Assembly (NCBI GenBank): GCA_024683955.1
Contig: JAIKXS010000071.1
Location: 1-54,433 of the forward strand
DNA: 54,433 bases
Direction: 5' to 3'
Origin: Desulfovibrio sp.
GTDB taxonomy: Bacteria > Desulfobacterota > Desulfovibrionia > Desulfovibrionales > Desulfovibrionaceae
Shown here: piece after piece, positions 35,613 to 43,984 of the stretch
Position numbering within the stretch: position 1 is the first letter of the stretch
Layout of the letters: the number at the start of each line of letters is the position of its first letter
Position numbers and translations under genes: made by a program
The notes under the pieces: generated by a model
Database searches by the model: none
Seen by the model: the letters and a program-made list of their open reading frames with translations, nothing else
What the model was told of the DNA's origin: nothing

Positions 35613-36710
35613 ATGAAATTAGGAATTTGCGGTTTACCAAACGTCGGAAAATCAACCCTTTTTAATGCGCTGACCAGGGCTCAGAATGCCCAGGCGGCCA
35701 ATTATCCTTTTTGTACCATCGAGCCGAACAAGGCCACAGTGGCTGTTCCCGATAAAAGGGTTGATGCCCTTGTGGCAAAGGTTTCTCCCAAAAAAACGAT
35801 CTACGCGACGGTTGATTTTATCGATATCGCGGGGCTGGTTCGCGGGGCAAGCAAGGGCGAGGGGCTTGGCAATCAGTTTCTGGCCAATATCCGGGAATGT
35901 GCGGCTCTCATCCACGTCGTGCGTTGTTTTGAAGACGAAAACATCACCCATGTCGATACGACAATAGATCCCCTTCGTGATATTGAAACCATTGAGACGG
36001 AGCTGCTTTTGGCGGATATCCAGACGCTTGAAAAGCGTCTGGAGAAGGTTCAGAAACTGGCCAAGGGCAGTAAGGATGCCAAGGTAATAGCTGAACTTTG
36101 GCAAAAACTTCTTGCCCATCTTAACAGCGGAAAACCCGCTTCATCCTTTGCCCTTCCTGAGATGACGGAACCTCTGGAAAACGCGTGGAAAGAACTTGGG
36201 CTTTTAACGGCGAAGCCGGTTATTTACTGTGCCAACGTGGATGAGGAAGCCATAAAGACGGGCAATGACTTTTCATCGCGTGTTGAGCGTTTTGCTTCCG
36301 AACGTCATGCAGGCTTTTCCCTGATATGTGCCCGCATAGAAGAGGAACTGCAGACCCTGTCGGAAGAGGAGCAGAGAGAAATGCTCGCCTCCTACGAGAT
36401 TGAGGAGAGCGGGCTCGAGAAGATTATCCGTCAGGGATATCATACCCTGGGCCTCTGCAGTTTCTTTACGGCCGGTCCCGATGAGGTCCGTGCATGGACA
36501 ATCCATACCGGCTGGAAGGCCCCCCAGGCGGCAGGTGTCATTCACACGGATTTTGAACGTGGTTTTATTCGTGCGGAAGTCATCGCGTACGACGACTACA
36601 TGCGGTATAAAAACGAGGCGGAATGTCGTGCACAGGCTGTCCTGCGTACCGAGGGAAAGGAGTATGTGGTCAGGGACGGCGATGTGATGCACTTCCTCTT
36701 CAATGTCTGA
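35613..36710 (+). CDS. ychF: Ribosome-associated ATPase YchF/OLA1
   Basis: 365 residues of the Obg-like ATPase family. P-loop: GICGLPNVGKSTLFNALTR near the start. Switch II: FIDIAGLVRGASKGEGLGNQF. Base recognition by the ATP-preferring NVDE motif (YCANVDEEA near residue 205). A coiled-coil insert lies at about 125-195, and a C-terminal TGS domain (residues 275-365) holds the EVRAWTIHTGWKAPQAAGVI motif. YchF binds ribosomes and is involved in stress and redox responses. Two ATGs lie in tandem; I use the second. acpS follows 56 bases later on the same strand. Confidence 0.97.
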   Translation: MKLGICGLPNVGKSTLFNALTRAQNAQAANYPFCTIEPNKATVAVPDKRVDALVAKVSPKKTIYATVDFIDIAGLVRGASKGEGLGNQFLANIRECAALIHVVRCFEDENITHVDTTIDPLRDIETIETELLLADIQTLEKRLEKVQKLAKGSKDAKVIAELWQKLLAHLNSGKPASSFALPEMTEPLENAWKELGLLTAKPVIYCANVDEEAIKTGNDFSSRVERFASERHAGFSLICARIEEELQTLSEEEQREMLASYEIEESGLEKIIRQGYHTLGLCSFFTAGPDEVRAWTIHTGWKAPQAAGVIHTDFERGFIRAEVIAYDDYMRYKNEAECRAQAVLRTEGKEYVVRDGDVMHFLFNV

Positions 36711-36766
36711 TCCGGTCATACTGGCGGGAACGTTGAAGGAACGCTTTTACTGTTTACGTTGCTCTT

Positions 36767-37138
36767 ATGATTATCGGCATTGGTTGCGACATCGTTGAAA
36801 CAGACCGGATAGCGCACTCCATAGAGTGTTTTGGAACGCATTTTTTGCAGAAAGTCTATACGGAGGGCGAACGTCAGAGCGTGCACGGAAACACGGCGCA
36901 GTATTTTGCCGCGCGTTTTGCAGCGAAGGAAGCCGTGGTGAAGGCGCTTGGAACCGGTTTTACGCGCGGTATCGCGATGACGGATATTTCGGTTCTGAAT
37001 ACCAGGGAGGGGGCCCCCTCCCTGGTTTTTTTCGGAAAAGCGAAGGAAATACTGGCGGAGCTTGGCGTCTGCAAAAGTTTTCTGAGCATCAGTCATGAAA
37101 AAAAGTATTGCATAGCCTATGTTGTCCTTGAGGGATAG
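36767..37138 (+). CDS. acpS: Holo-[acyl-carrier-protein] synthase
   Basis: 123 residues. Transfers phosphopantetheine from CoA to acyl carrier protein, activating fatty acid synthesis. Recognised by the N-terminal IIGIGCDIVETDRIA with the metal-binding Asp at residue 8, and RFAAKEAVVKALGTGF with the Glu near residue 54. The length is normal for AcpS. It follows ychF and converges with an HD-domain gene on the minus strand. Confidence 0.95.
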   Translation: MIIGIGCDIVETDRIAHSIECFGTHFLQKVYTEGERQSVHGNTAQYFAARFAAKEAVVKALGTGFTRGIAMTDISVLNTREGAPSLVFFGKAKEILAELGVCKSFLSISHEKKYCIAYVVLEG

Positions 37139-37228
37139 AAATGAGGGCAAACCCGCAGGGAGAAAGAGAGGGACAGAAAAAAAGGCTCTCCCGCAGGCTG
37201 GGTCGCGGGGCGGGAAGAATGCTGCAGT

Positions 37229-37693
37229 TTAACCAAGGCCGAATTCCTGTCTCAGGGCACTATATCTTGCGGCTTCCTTTTCCTTTACTGCCTTTGAAAG
37301 GTCGTTCATCGTGTGGTGCATGACATCAGCATCCTTCAGAACTTCATCAAGCGCTCCGTCAATGCGGTCTTTGTCGTCGTGCCGCCGTATCGCCGTGCAG
37401 ATGGCCTCTGTTTCAGCATCCGTGGTCAGTCCGAGATTTTTGAGAATTGCAGAGGCCAGTTCGGCTCCCTTGTTGGCATGGTCTTCATAAGAGCCGCTTT
37501 TGTACGCGTAGAGATCGTGCAGCATGGCCGCCATGGCGGCAAGCTCCGAATTTTCTCCCCGTTTCTCTGCAATGAGTGTCGCCGAGAGCGAGACTCCGTA
37601 AAGGTGGACGTAGGCGCCTTTGCGCGTATCGGTATCGGCAACCGTCAGCAGTTCCTGGTCAACGATCTTTCTCAGTTCCTTAAGGCGTCCCAT
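37229..37693 (-). CDS. HD-domain hydrolase of unknown substrate
   Basis: 154 residues of the HD superfamily of metal-dependent phosphohydrolases. Likely ligands: the His of AYVHLYGVS (residue about 30), the HD pair in MAAMLHDLYAYKSG (about 59), and IRRHDDKDR and LKDADVMHH further along. GGAGG lies 8 bases before the start. Substrate unknown; such small proteins often act on nucleotides. It faces acpS tail to tail and lies past lolA with 270 empty bases between. Confidence 0.75.
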   Translation of the reverse strand: MGRLKELRKIVDQELLTVADTDTRKGAYVHLYGVSLSATLIAEKRGENSELAAMAAMLHDLYAYKSGSYEDHANKGAELASAILKNLGLTTDAETEAICTAIRRHDDKDRIDGALDEVLKDADVMHHTMNDLSKAVKEKEAARYSALRQEFGLG

Positions 37694-37966
37694 GGGATGA
37701 TCCTCCTTGTAGCATAAGCCTCCACGGCGGGGGCGTGCGCGCTGACATCCATTCCGGTCAGGACCGACCGGTATCCCGCTTTCTCATACAAATCCACAGA
37801 ATCTCCACTGCCGCCGGGTACTGCCCCGGCAAAAACGCCCGTATGAGCCCGGCCCTGTTGCGCAAGGCCTGGCCACGAAGGGAGCACGCGCATGCGCAAC
37901 GCATACAGAGGATTAGTCCCCCCGTCTCCCTGTTGTACGCCTCTTGTACCAGCGTAAGTGGGGGGC

Positions 37967-38638
37967 TTACTGAAAGAGTGTTTTTCCTTCTGTTTCGTTT
38001 TGCTTATCCTCGACCTCGACACCTTTTGGCGGCGTAAACGAGAACATGGAGGACTTGGGGGTCACGTTTTCGGTATAATTTTCAAAGACAATTGTATTGG
38101 TGTTGCCGTAGAAGTCCATGCTCACGCTCTTCATGATGACGCCACGGTCGCTGTCGACCCAAATATCGGCCTCCACGAGCTGCGTTGTGGGGGTTTTGGG
38201 ATAGAGTTTGAGCTTCTGAAGTCCCTGGTCCAGGCCTGTACGTTTGACCTCGAAATCGTGCATGAGATCGGATTGGCCGGTAATGACCTGGATTATGCTG
38301 TTAGCATCCTTCATGATCGATGCATTGTACTTGTAGGCAAGAGATTCGTCAGGAATGTACTGCCAGATGCATTCACTGGTTGCAATGAGCAGCTCTTCAT
38401 GGGGCTTTTTTGTCTCCCAGCGCAGTTTCAGGGGTTTTGCGAAGAGAATGGATCCCTGACGTTTTTCGTTTGTGCCGCTTTCCCTGTGGGCGAGAGTCTG
38501 GGTGAAATCAGCGCCGAACCCTTTCATGGTCTTATAGTGGCTTTGGATCCGTTCCGTCAGGGAATCCGCCAGTGCAAAGGATGAGAATGCCATGACCAGC
38601 AGGATGGCAAGAACGGAATGGGAGAGAAAACGAAGCAT
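37967..38638 (-). CDS. lolA: Outer membrane lipoprotein carrier protein LolA
   Basis: 223 residues. The signal peptide (SVLAILLVMAFSSFALAD) ends near residue 24. LolA-type features: SLTERIQSHYKTMKGFGADF at the mature start, a beta-barrel half that follows (RWETKKPHEELLIATSE; CIWQYIPDESLAYKYN) and FENYTENVTPKSSMFSFTPP near the end. It shuttles lipoproteins across the periplasm. The start at 38638 (GAGGTG before) is preferred. It sits directly downstream of ftsK, a common arrangement in many Gram-negatives. Confidence 0.92.
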   Translation of the reverse strand: MLRFLSHSVLAILLVMAFSSFALADSLTERIQSHYKTMKGFGADFTQTLAHRESGTNEKRQGSILFAKPLKLRWETKKPHEELLIATSECIWQYIPDESLAYKYNASIMKDANSIIQVITGQSDLMHDFEVKRTGLDQGLQKLKLYPKTPTTQLVEADIWVDSDRGVIMKSVSMDFYGNTNTIVFENYTENVTPKSSMFSFTPPKGVEVEDKQNETEGKTLFQ

Positions 38639-38685
38639 GGGACACCTCACCGTTAAAAAAGAGTGGTAGGGCGGAGCAGTCGTGG

Positions 38686-41337
38686 TTAATGACGCACTTT
38701 TCTGGGTTTACTGCCGTCAGCCGGATCAATAATCCCCTGCGCCTCGAGGGCTTCCACTAGGCGTGCCGCGCGGTTGAAGCCAATTTTGAAACGCCGTTGA
38801 ATCTTGGAAATGGAGGCCGTGCCCTCCCGGGTCACAAAATCAAGTACGTCGTTAAAGAGATCATCCTCATTTGAGGAGTCCCCGCCGTCACGTCCGCCTT
38901 CCTCATCGGATGTGAAGCGTGAAAAATCGACTTTGTATGAAGGCTGCGCCTGGCTTTTCCAGAAGTTGACGATGTCCGTTACTTCGTCATCGCTCAAAAA
39001 AGCCCCGTGCAGGCGCTTTACCGTTGTGTCGCCGGGCCTGTAGAGCATGTCACCCCGGCCGAGCAGCTTTTCGGCGCCCGCCATGTCGAGAATGGTGCGT
39101 GAATCGGCAATGCCCGCCACCTGGAAGGAAATACGGCAGGGGAAGTTTGCCTTGATAATGCCCGTGACAACGTTCACGCTGGGACGCTGGGTTGCGAGGA
39201 TCATGTGGATTCCGCAGGCTCTCGCGAGCTGGGCAAGACGGACGATGCTGTTTTCCACATCCTTTCTGTCGGCCATCATCATGAGGTCGGCCAGCTCGTC
39301 GATAACGATGGCAATATAGGGGAGGGGTTCGAGATCCGCAAGCTCATCAGGCCGGTTATCGCCGAGCGTCGCCAGTCGTTTGTTGAAGCCCACGATATTG
39401 CGAACGCCGAGGAGCGCCATGTTCTTGAAGCGCCTGTCCATTTCTTCCGTCGCCCATTCCAGGGCGTTCTTGGCGTTGGCCGGTTCATTGACGACGGGGT
39501 GGATCAGATGGGGTTCGTCGGCGTAGACCGACATCTCCACCCGTTTCGGGTCGATGAGAAGAAGCTTGAGCTCCGAGGGCTGCGCACGGTAGAGGAAACT
39601 GGCGAGAATGCTGTTGAGACAGACGCTTTTTCCCGTGCCGGTTGCACCGGCAATAAGCATGTGTGGCATGCGGGCAAGGTCGGCAAAGAGGGGCTTGCCC
39701 GCCGTGTCCTTGCCAAGCACCATGGTGAGCGGACTTTCGGCTTCTCTGAATTCGCGCTTTTCAACGAGTTCCCTGAAATTGACAAATTCGCGTTTGTTGT
39801 TGGGAATTTCAACCCCCACCGTGTCCTTGCCGGGAACGGGAGAGATGATCCGTACGGACGGAGCCTTGAGGACGCGTGCTATGTCATCCCCGATATTCAC
39901 AAACTTATTGACCCTGACGCCCTTTGCCGGCCTGACTTCAAAAAGCGTGACGACAGGTCCGGGCGTCACCGCGACAAGATCCCCCTCGATGGAAAATTCG
40001 GAAAGGGTCTCCATGAGCACATTGGCCTTTTCCTGCCATCCTTCCCTGTCCGTGTCCTTAACAGGCTCCGGCGCCCTGAGAAGGTCGAAGGGGGGAAGAG
40101 GATAGGGGCCCTTTGCCCGATTTTTGGGTGGTTCGGGCTTTTTGGTTTCTTCGGCGCGCGGGGTTTTTTCCTTTTTGCCAAAGAGGGATGAAAGAGAAAA
40201 ACCGGATGTCTTCTTCGGAGTGGCGGGAGGAGTGTCGCTGGTGAAGGATTCTCCCAGGGAACGCTTCTCCCCAATAGCCTGCGTGACGTCCCCGTCCGTG
40301 CCCGCTGTTTCTTCCTGGCTGACGGGCTCTTCCTGTTCTACAGTCTCCTCTTCCTTGTTTTCTTTCTTCTTTTTTTCGTCCTTCTCCTCTTTCTTCTCTT
40401 CTTTTTTCTCGCTCTCCGCCGTGACGGCCTGTTCCTTGTTTGTTTCCCCCGTCGTTTCTTTCTCCGCACCGGCATCGTTCAGGCCGTTCGAAGAGGTAGA
40501 GAGCTCAAGGATGTCTTCCTCATCCGTTGTTTCCTTAAAGAGGACCGTGGGCGGTTGAAAAAGTCCTTCGGCGTTTTCGTTCGGCGCGTTTTGAGACGCT
40601 TGGGCGGACTCCTTTTCCTGATCGAAAAGTTCAGGCATCGGAAGAGGTTTTTCATCCTTTTTACGGGGAATCATTGCGAGGATGGCCGAAAGAAGTGAGG
40701 CTGCCCTGTTCTTTGGACTTGTCTCCTCCTGGGGGAGAAGCAGGGTGGCTGCTTCGCCGGGCTTGAGCTCCTCCCGGTCCTTGTTCCTGAGAGCAAGAAT
40801 GCGGTTCCAGAGACCGGAGGCAAGCGTAAACCAGGAAAAGTCGAAAAGAAGCTCAAGGCCGATCATGAGCACAAAGCCCCACAGAAGGGCCGCGCCGAGT
40901 GGGTGGAGATAGATGGTGGAAAAAAGATAGAGACCGTGCCCCGTAATGCCGGCTGGTGAGAAATCACCGGCGCTCAGCTGGCACGCTTCCCCGGTTGCAA
41001 GGAGAAAAAGCACAAGAAGAAAGACTGCGAACCATTTTTTCCAGTTGAAGATGAAGCGCTGTGAGATGCAGGAAAACGCCAGCGCCATGAAGAAAACCGG
41101 CCAGAAAAAGGAACAGAGACCAAACCACTCGTTCAGGAAGCCGGAGACATATGCCCCGAAAAGGCCGGCCTTGTTGTGTACAATGGCCGCGCTTGTCACC
41201 TGATTGAGGGACGGGTCGTTTTTATCAAAGCTCACAAGGCTGAGAATGATAAAGAGAGCCCAGAAAAGAAGAAAGAGGGCGATGATCTCCCGCCCGAATC
41301 CTCTCTTCTTCGGACTCTGCTCCTTTGTGGTCTCCAT
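38686..41337 (-). CDS. ftsK: DNA translocase FtsK
   Basis: 883 residues. Four or five membrane helices occupy about residues 15-180. A long Glu/Lys-rich linker follows (about 215-400, with dense EEKKEEKDEKKKKENKEEE). The alpha/beta motor has Walker A AGATGTGKSVCLNSIL, Walker B IAIVIDELADLMMMA and RACGIHMILATQRPSVNVVTG. The C-terminal winged-helix gamma domain (ISKIQRRFKIGFNRAARLVE) would read KOPS-like sites. FtsK pumps DNA at the septum to help resolve chromosome dimers. It starts 8 bases after the efp stop and is followed by lolA, so efp-ftsK-lolA is probably one transcript. Confidence 0.96.
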   Translation of the reverse strand: METTKEQSPKKRGFGREIIALFLLFWALFIILSLVSFDKNDPSLNQVTSAAIVHNKAGLFGAYVSGFLNEWFGLCSFFWPVFFMALAFSCISQRFIFNWKKWFAVFLLVLFLLATGEACQLSAGDFSPAGITGHGLYLFSTIYLHPLGAALLWGFVLMIGLELLFDFSWFTLASGLWNRILALRNKDREELKPGEAATLLLPQEETSPKNRAASLLSAILAMIPRKKDEKPLPMPELFDQEKESAQASQNAPNENAEGLFQPPTVLFKETTDEEDILELSTSSNGLNDAGAEKETTGETNKEQAVTAESEKKEEKKEEKDEKKKKENKEEETVEQEEPVSQEETAGTDGDVTQAIGEKRSLGESFTSDTPPATPKKTSGFSLSSLFGKKEKTPRAEETKKPEPPKNRAKGPYPLPPFDLLRAPEPVKDTDREGWQEKANVLMETLSEFSIEGDLVAVTPGPVVTLFEVRPAKGVRVNKFVNIGDDIARVLKAPSVRIISPVPGKDTVGVEIPNNKREFVNFRELVEKREFREAESPLTMVLGKDTAGKPLFADLARMPHMLIAGATGTGKSVCLNSILASFLYRAQPSELKLLLIDPKRVEMSVYADEPHLIHPVVNEPANAKNALEWATEEMDRRFKNMALLGVRNIVGFNKRLATLGDNRPDELADLEPLPYIAIVIDELADLMMMADRKDVENSIVRLAQLARACGIHMILATQRPSVNVVTGIIKANFPCRISFQVAGIADSRTILDMAGAEKLLGRGDMLYRPGDTTVKRLHGAFLSDDEVTDIVNFWKSQAQPSYKVDFSRFTSDEEGGRDGGDSSNEDDLFNDVLDFVTREGTASISKIQRRFKIGFNRAARLVEALEAQGIIDPADGSKPRKVRH

Positions 41338-41345
41338 CGTTGATT

Positions 41346-41903
41346 CTACTCGCGTCCGAGATACGCCCGTGTGCGTGTGTCGACCTTGATCTTGTCGCCG
41401 GCATTGACAAAGATCGGCACCTGAATGGTGATGCCCGTTTCAACCTTCGCGGGTTTTGTCACATTGCTTACGGTATCGCCCTTGGCGCCGGGCTCCGTCT
41501 CCACAACTTCAAGTACAAGCGAAAGGGGAATATCTACATCCAGAGGGTTGCCCTTGTAGAGCAGGACGCGGCATTCCTGACCGTCCTTGAGAAAACCGTC
41601 CTTGCCGTCAGTGGACTCGGCCGGCATTTCGAGCTGATCGTAGGTCGTCATGTCCATGAAGATCAACTTGTCGTCCTGGCGGTAGAGGAACTGCATGTCA
41701 CGTGTCTCAAGATCTGGTTTTTCCACTTTTTCACCTGAGCGAAAGGTGTTATCCTGTATGCGCCCCGTGAGGATGTTTCTGAGCTTTGTGCGCACCATAG
41801 CGCCGCCCTTGCCCGGTTTGAAATGTTGAAAGTCCACTATTTCGTAGGGGGTCCCGTCGATTTCTATCTTGAGACCTTTCCGAAAGTCTGTTGTCGAATA
41901 CAT
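41346..41903 (-). CDS. efp: Elongation factor P
   Basis: 185 residues, the normal EF-P length. It helps ribosomes past runs of prolines. The KOW-like domain I carries the loop [19 protein letters not shown] with the Lys near residue 32 that is modified in many species. Domains II and III are typical ([30 protein letters not shown] at the end). AGGAG lies just before the start. The promoter TTGACA-N17-TATTTT is 200 bases upstream. ftsK follows directly. Confidence 0.97.
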   Translation of the reverse strand: MYSTTDFRKGLKIEIDGTPYEIVDFQHFKPGKGGAMVRTKLRNILTGRIQDNTFRSGEKVEKPDLETRDMQFLYRQDDKLIFMDMTTYDQLEMPAESTDGKDGFLKDGQECRVLLYKGNPLDVDIPLSLVLEVVETEPGAKGDTVSNVTKPAKVETGITIQVPIFVNAGDKIKVDTRTRAYLGRE

Positions 41904-42258
41904 GGCGTACTCCTGAATGGTGCGTAGCGCGGGTTAAAAGTCCTGCTGAGGAGCGCGAACGGGTTCCATGGGCACAAACATTCTTATAATAAGGGGCAAG
42001 ACGGGAACGGACCGGATGCCGTGTCTGCATTGTCTGCCGTATGCGTGTTTCCAGCACAGTCGCCGACCGTATGCACTCTGTCTTTTTCCAAGTCAAAAGA
42101 AATAAAATAATTTTTCACGTATTTTTTGTCAATTGGCCAAGAGAATCTTTTTGTCGACAAAATGAATGCAGTAAGCATGTGTTTCGTGTGTCATTCAGCA
42201 TTTTTTCCGTTCACGGCGTGAGTGCGGCACACGTTATTTCTCTTATTCAAAGGACACA
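41904..42258. other. Divergent promoter region between efp and engB
   Basis: 355 bases, no gene. It holds the efp promoter and presumably the engB promoter. The stretch around 42100-42160 is AT-rich and contains the palindrome TTGTCGACAA (42151-42160), which may be an operator. Confidence 0.5.
42104..42132 (-). promoter_or_regulatory. Sigma-70-type promoter for efp
   Basis: On the minus strand TTGACA and TATTTT are separated by exactly 17 bases (TTGACA at 42127-42132, -10 at 42104-42109). The efp start codon is about 200 bases downstream. Confidence 0.7.
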
Positions 42259-42837
42259 ATGATGGCTTTTTCTGTTACTCTTGCGGCTACTGCGTATATT
42301 CCTCAGCAGCTGCTGCGCAATTTTACGCCAAAAATAGTCTTTGCGGGGCGTTCCAATGTGGGGAAATCCTCTCTTTTGAATGCTCTTTTTGGACAAAACC
42401 TTGCCAAGATCAGCAGTAAACCCGGTAAAACCCAGTCCATCAACTATTATCAGGTGGAAGGGCAGGACGTCTATCTTGTTGACCTGCCGGGCTACGGATA
42501 TGCCCAGGCCAGTCAGACTCAGCGCAACTCCTGGTCGGCCCTCATGGATTCATTTTTTGCGAGTGTCGAAAATCTCTGTCTTGTCTGCGTTCTGCTCGAC
42601 TCCCGACTCCCCCCCCAGGAGAACGATCTGCAGATGATTTCCTATGCAAGCGAACGGGAATACAGGGTGTGCGGTGTGATGACGAAGGCTGACAAGTGTT
42701 CAAAGAACGCTCTTGCCGAGCGTATCAGGGTTTGGGAGGGGGTTCTCGGGGAAACACCCATTGTGACGAGTGCAAGACATAAGAAGGGCATTGGACAGTT
42801 GCGCACGAGGCTTCTGGCCTCGCTTGAGGAGGACTGA
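42259..42837 (+). CDS. engB: Ribosome biogenesis GTPase EngB (YihA)
   Basis: 192 residues. A small essential GTPase for large ribosomal subunit assembly. P-loop AGRSNVGKSSLLNALFG, then SSKPGKTQSINYY, VYLVDLPGYGYAQASQ, and TKAD for base recognition. Length and order match YsxC/EngB. AAGGA lies 4 bases before a double ATG (42259 or 42262; either is possible). It is divergently transcribed from efp and ended by a stem-loop. Confidence 0.95.
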   Translation: MMAFSVTLAATAYIPQQLLRNFTPKIVFAGRSNVGKSSLLNALFGQNLAKISSKPGKTQSINYYQVEGQDVYLVDLPGYGYAQASQTQRNSWSALMDSFFASVENLCLVCVLLDSRLPPQENDLQMISYASEREYRVCGVMTKADKCSKNALAERIRVWEGVLGETPIVTSARHKKGIGQLRTRLLASLEED

Positions 42838-43210
42838 ACGGTCTTTATTTTACGCCCGGCTTGTCTTTTTGTATGGCGTGCATTCCCCCTGTATTTTCAG
42901 GGAATGCGCGCCATTATTTTTATAATGTTCTCCGGCGGCGGGGCATGCCGTGTCAGCCTGCGGGGAACTAATGAGATCCGGGGGAGAAGAGGTGGCTCTT
43001 CACCCGTAAAATTCCCCATAGCGGGAAGTTTAAAGCAAAAAGCAGGCTGATATTCCTCCCGGCAGTCTCAATGAGGCAGGCCCCCCCCGTTGTGCGGCCC
43101 GATAGGACCGGTACTGGCAGGAATCCCCCGACGTTAGACGGGGGAGAATGTCAACTGTCTAGTGCCTGTCCCGTCACGGGCACAGGTACGGGGGCAGGCT
43201 TCCGCATCTG
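42838..43210. other. Gap between engB and the Ehr-type operon, no gene seen
   Basis: 373 bases between two convergently arranged units. Apart from the engB terminator, CCCCCG (43125-43130) and CGGGGG (43139-43144) could form a 6-base-pair hairpin. It lies about 70 bases past the stop of the last gene of the minus-strand operon. No other signal recognised. Confidence 0.5.
42876..42920 (+). terminator. Terminator after engB
   Basis: GCGTGCATTCCC (42876-42887) pairs with GGGAATGCGCGC (42900-42911) over 12 positions with one G-T wobble. The next bases (CATTATTTTTATAA) are T-rich. Confidence 0.7.
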
Positions 43211-43978
43211 TCAGTTCCGAACGGGCGATTGCTGCAGCGAGAGAAAGCCGTCAAGAATGGTCCATGGATTCGGGGGGCAGCCGGGAATATAGAGATCTAT
43301 CTTCATATCGTCCGGTATGCCAAGACATTCGGGACTGTCGGCGAAAAGACCCCGGGAAATGGCGCAGGTGCCGAGGGCAACAAGGAGGCGCGGGGCCGGC
43401 AGGGCAAGGTAGGTGTCCACAAGGGCCCGTTGCATGGCCGTTGTCACGGGACCCGTGACCACAAGACCGTCCGCATGGCGCGGAGAGGCAGCAAACGATA
43501 TTCCGAAACGGCCCAGATCGTACAGGAGTGTGTTCAGGACATTGGTGTCCGCCTCACAGGCGGCACAGCCGCCCGCCGAGACCTGCCTGAAGGTAAGGGA
43601 CTTCGAAAAAAGCGCTCTTCCCTTTGTCGTGTTCCGTGAGGGCTCCGTGCGGTTTTCCTCCCCCTGACGGACGATGAGTTCCTCACGGGTCCGTGCCGCA
43701 AGCCTGTAGGTGCGACTGAATGCAATGGCGTGCTCCGGGCAGGATTCCTCGCAGAGACCGCAGAAGATACAGCGTCCGAGGTCGAGCAGGATGTGTCCTC
43801 CGGCATCGCGGCTGACAGCGCCCGTGGGACAGACCTCCTGGCAGACCCTGCAGTCGCCCGCGGAGCAGGGGGCAATGGATGGCCTTCCCTTGAAGTGGGG
43901 AGGCAGAAAAGGCTCTTTGGCCGGATAGTCAAGGGTCCGGTACTTCTGGTGGAGACGTTCTTTGAGAATGCCAAACAT
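43211..43978 (-). CDS. Fused ferredoxin / NuoB-like subunit (HyfH-HyfI fusion)
   Basis: 255 residues. The N-terminal half (1-110) is a two-cluster ferredoxin like NuoI/HycF: CSAGDCRVCQEVCPTGAV, then CIFCGLCEESCPEHAI. The C-terminal half (130-255) is a NuoB/HycG-like small subunit; its cluster ligands are in SAGGCAACEAD, ALGTCAISRG and IPGCPPNPWTI. So electron-carrying clusters are intact. In hydrogenase-4 and complex I these are separate proteins, so the fusion is unusual. It is the last gene of the operon; its ribosome site overlaps the large-subunit stop. Confidence 0.82.
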   Translation of the reverse strand: MFGILKERLHQKYRTLDYPAKEPFLPPHFKGRPSIAPCSAGDCRVCQEVCPTGAVSRDAGGHILLDLGRCIFCGLCEESCPEHAIAFSRTYRLAARTREELIVRQGEENRTEPSRNTTKGRALFSKSLTFRQVSAGGCAACEADTNVLNTLLYDLGRFGISFAASPRHADGLVVTGPVTTAMQRALVDTYLALPAPRLLVALGTCAISRGLFADSPECLGIPDDMKIDLYIPGCPPNPWTILDGFLSLQQSPVRN

Positions 43979-43984
43979 AGTGCC

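Noticed and set aside
37672-38022. 116-residue minus-strand frame between lolA and the HD gene
   Set aside because: Overlaps the real start of the HD gene and the end of lolA, with no match.
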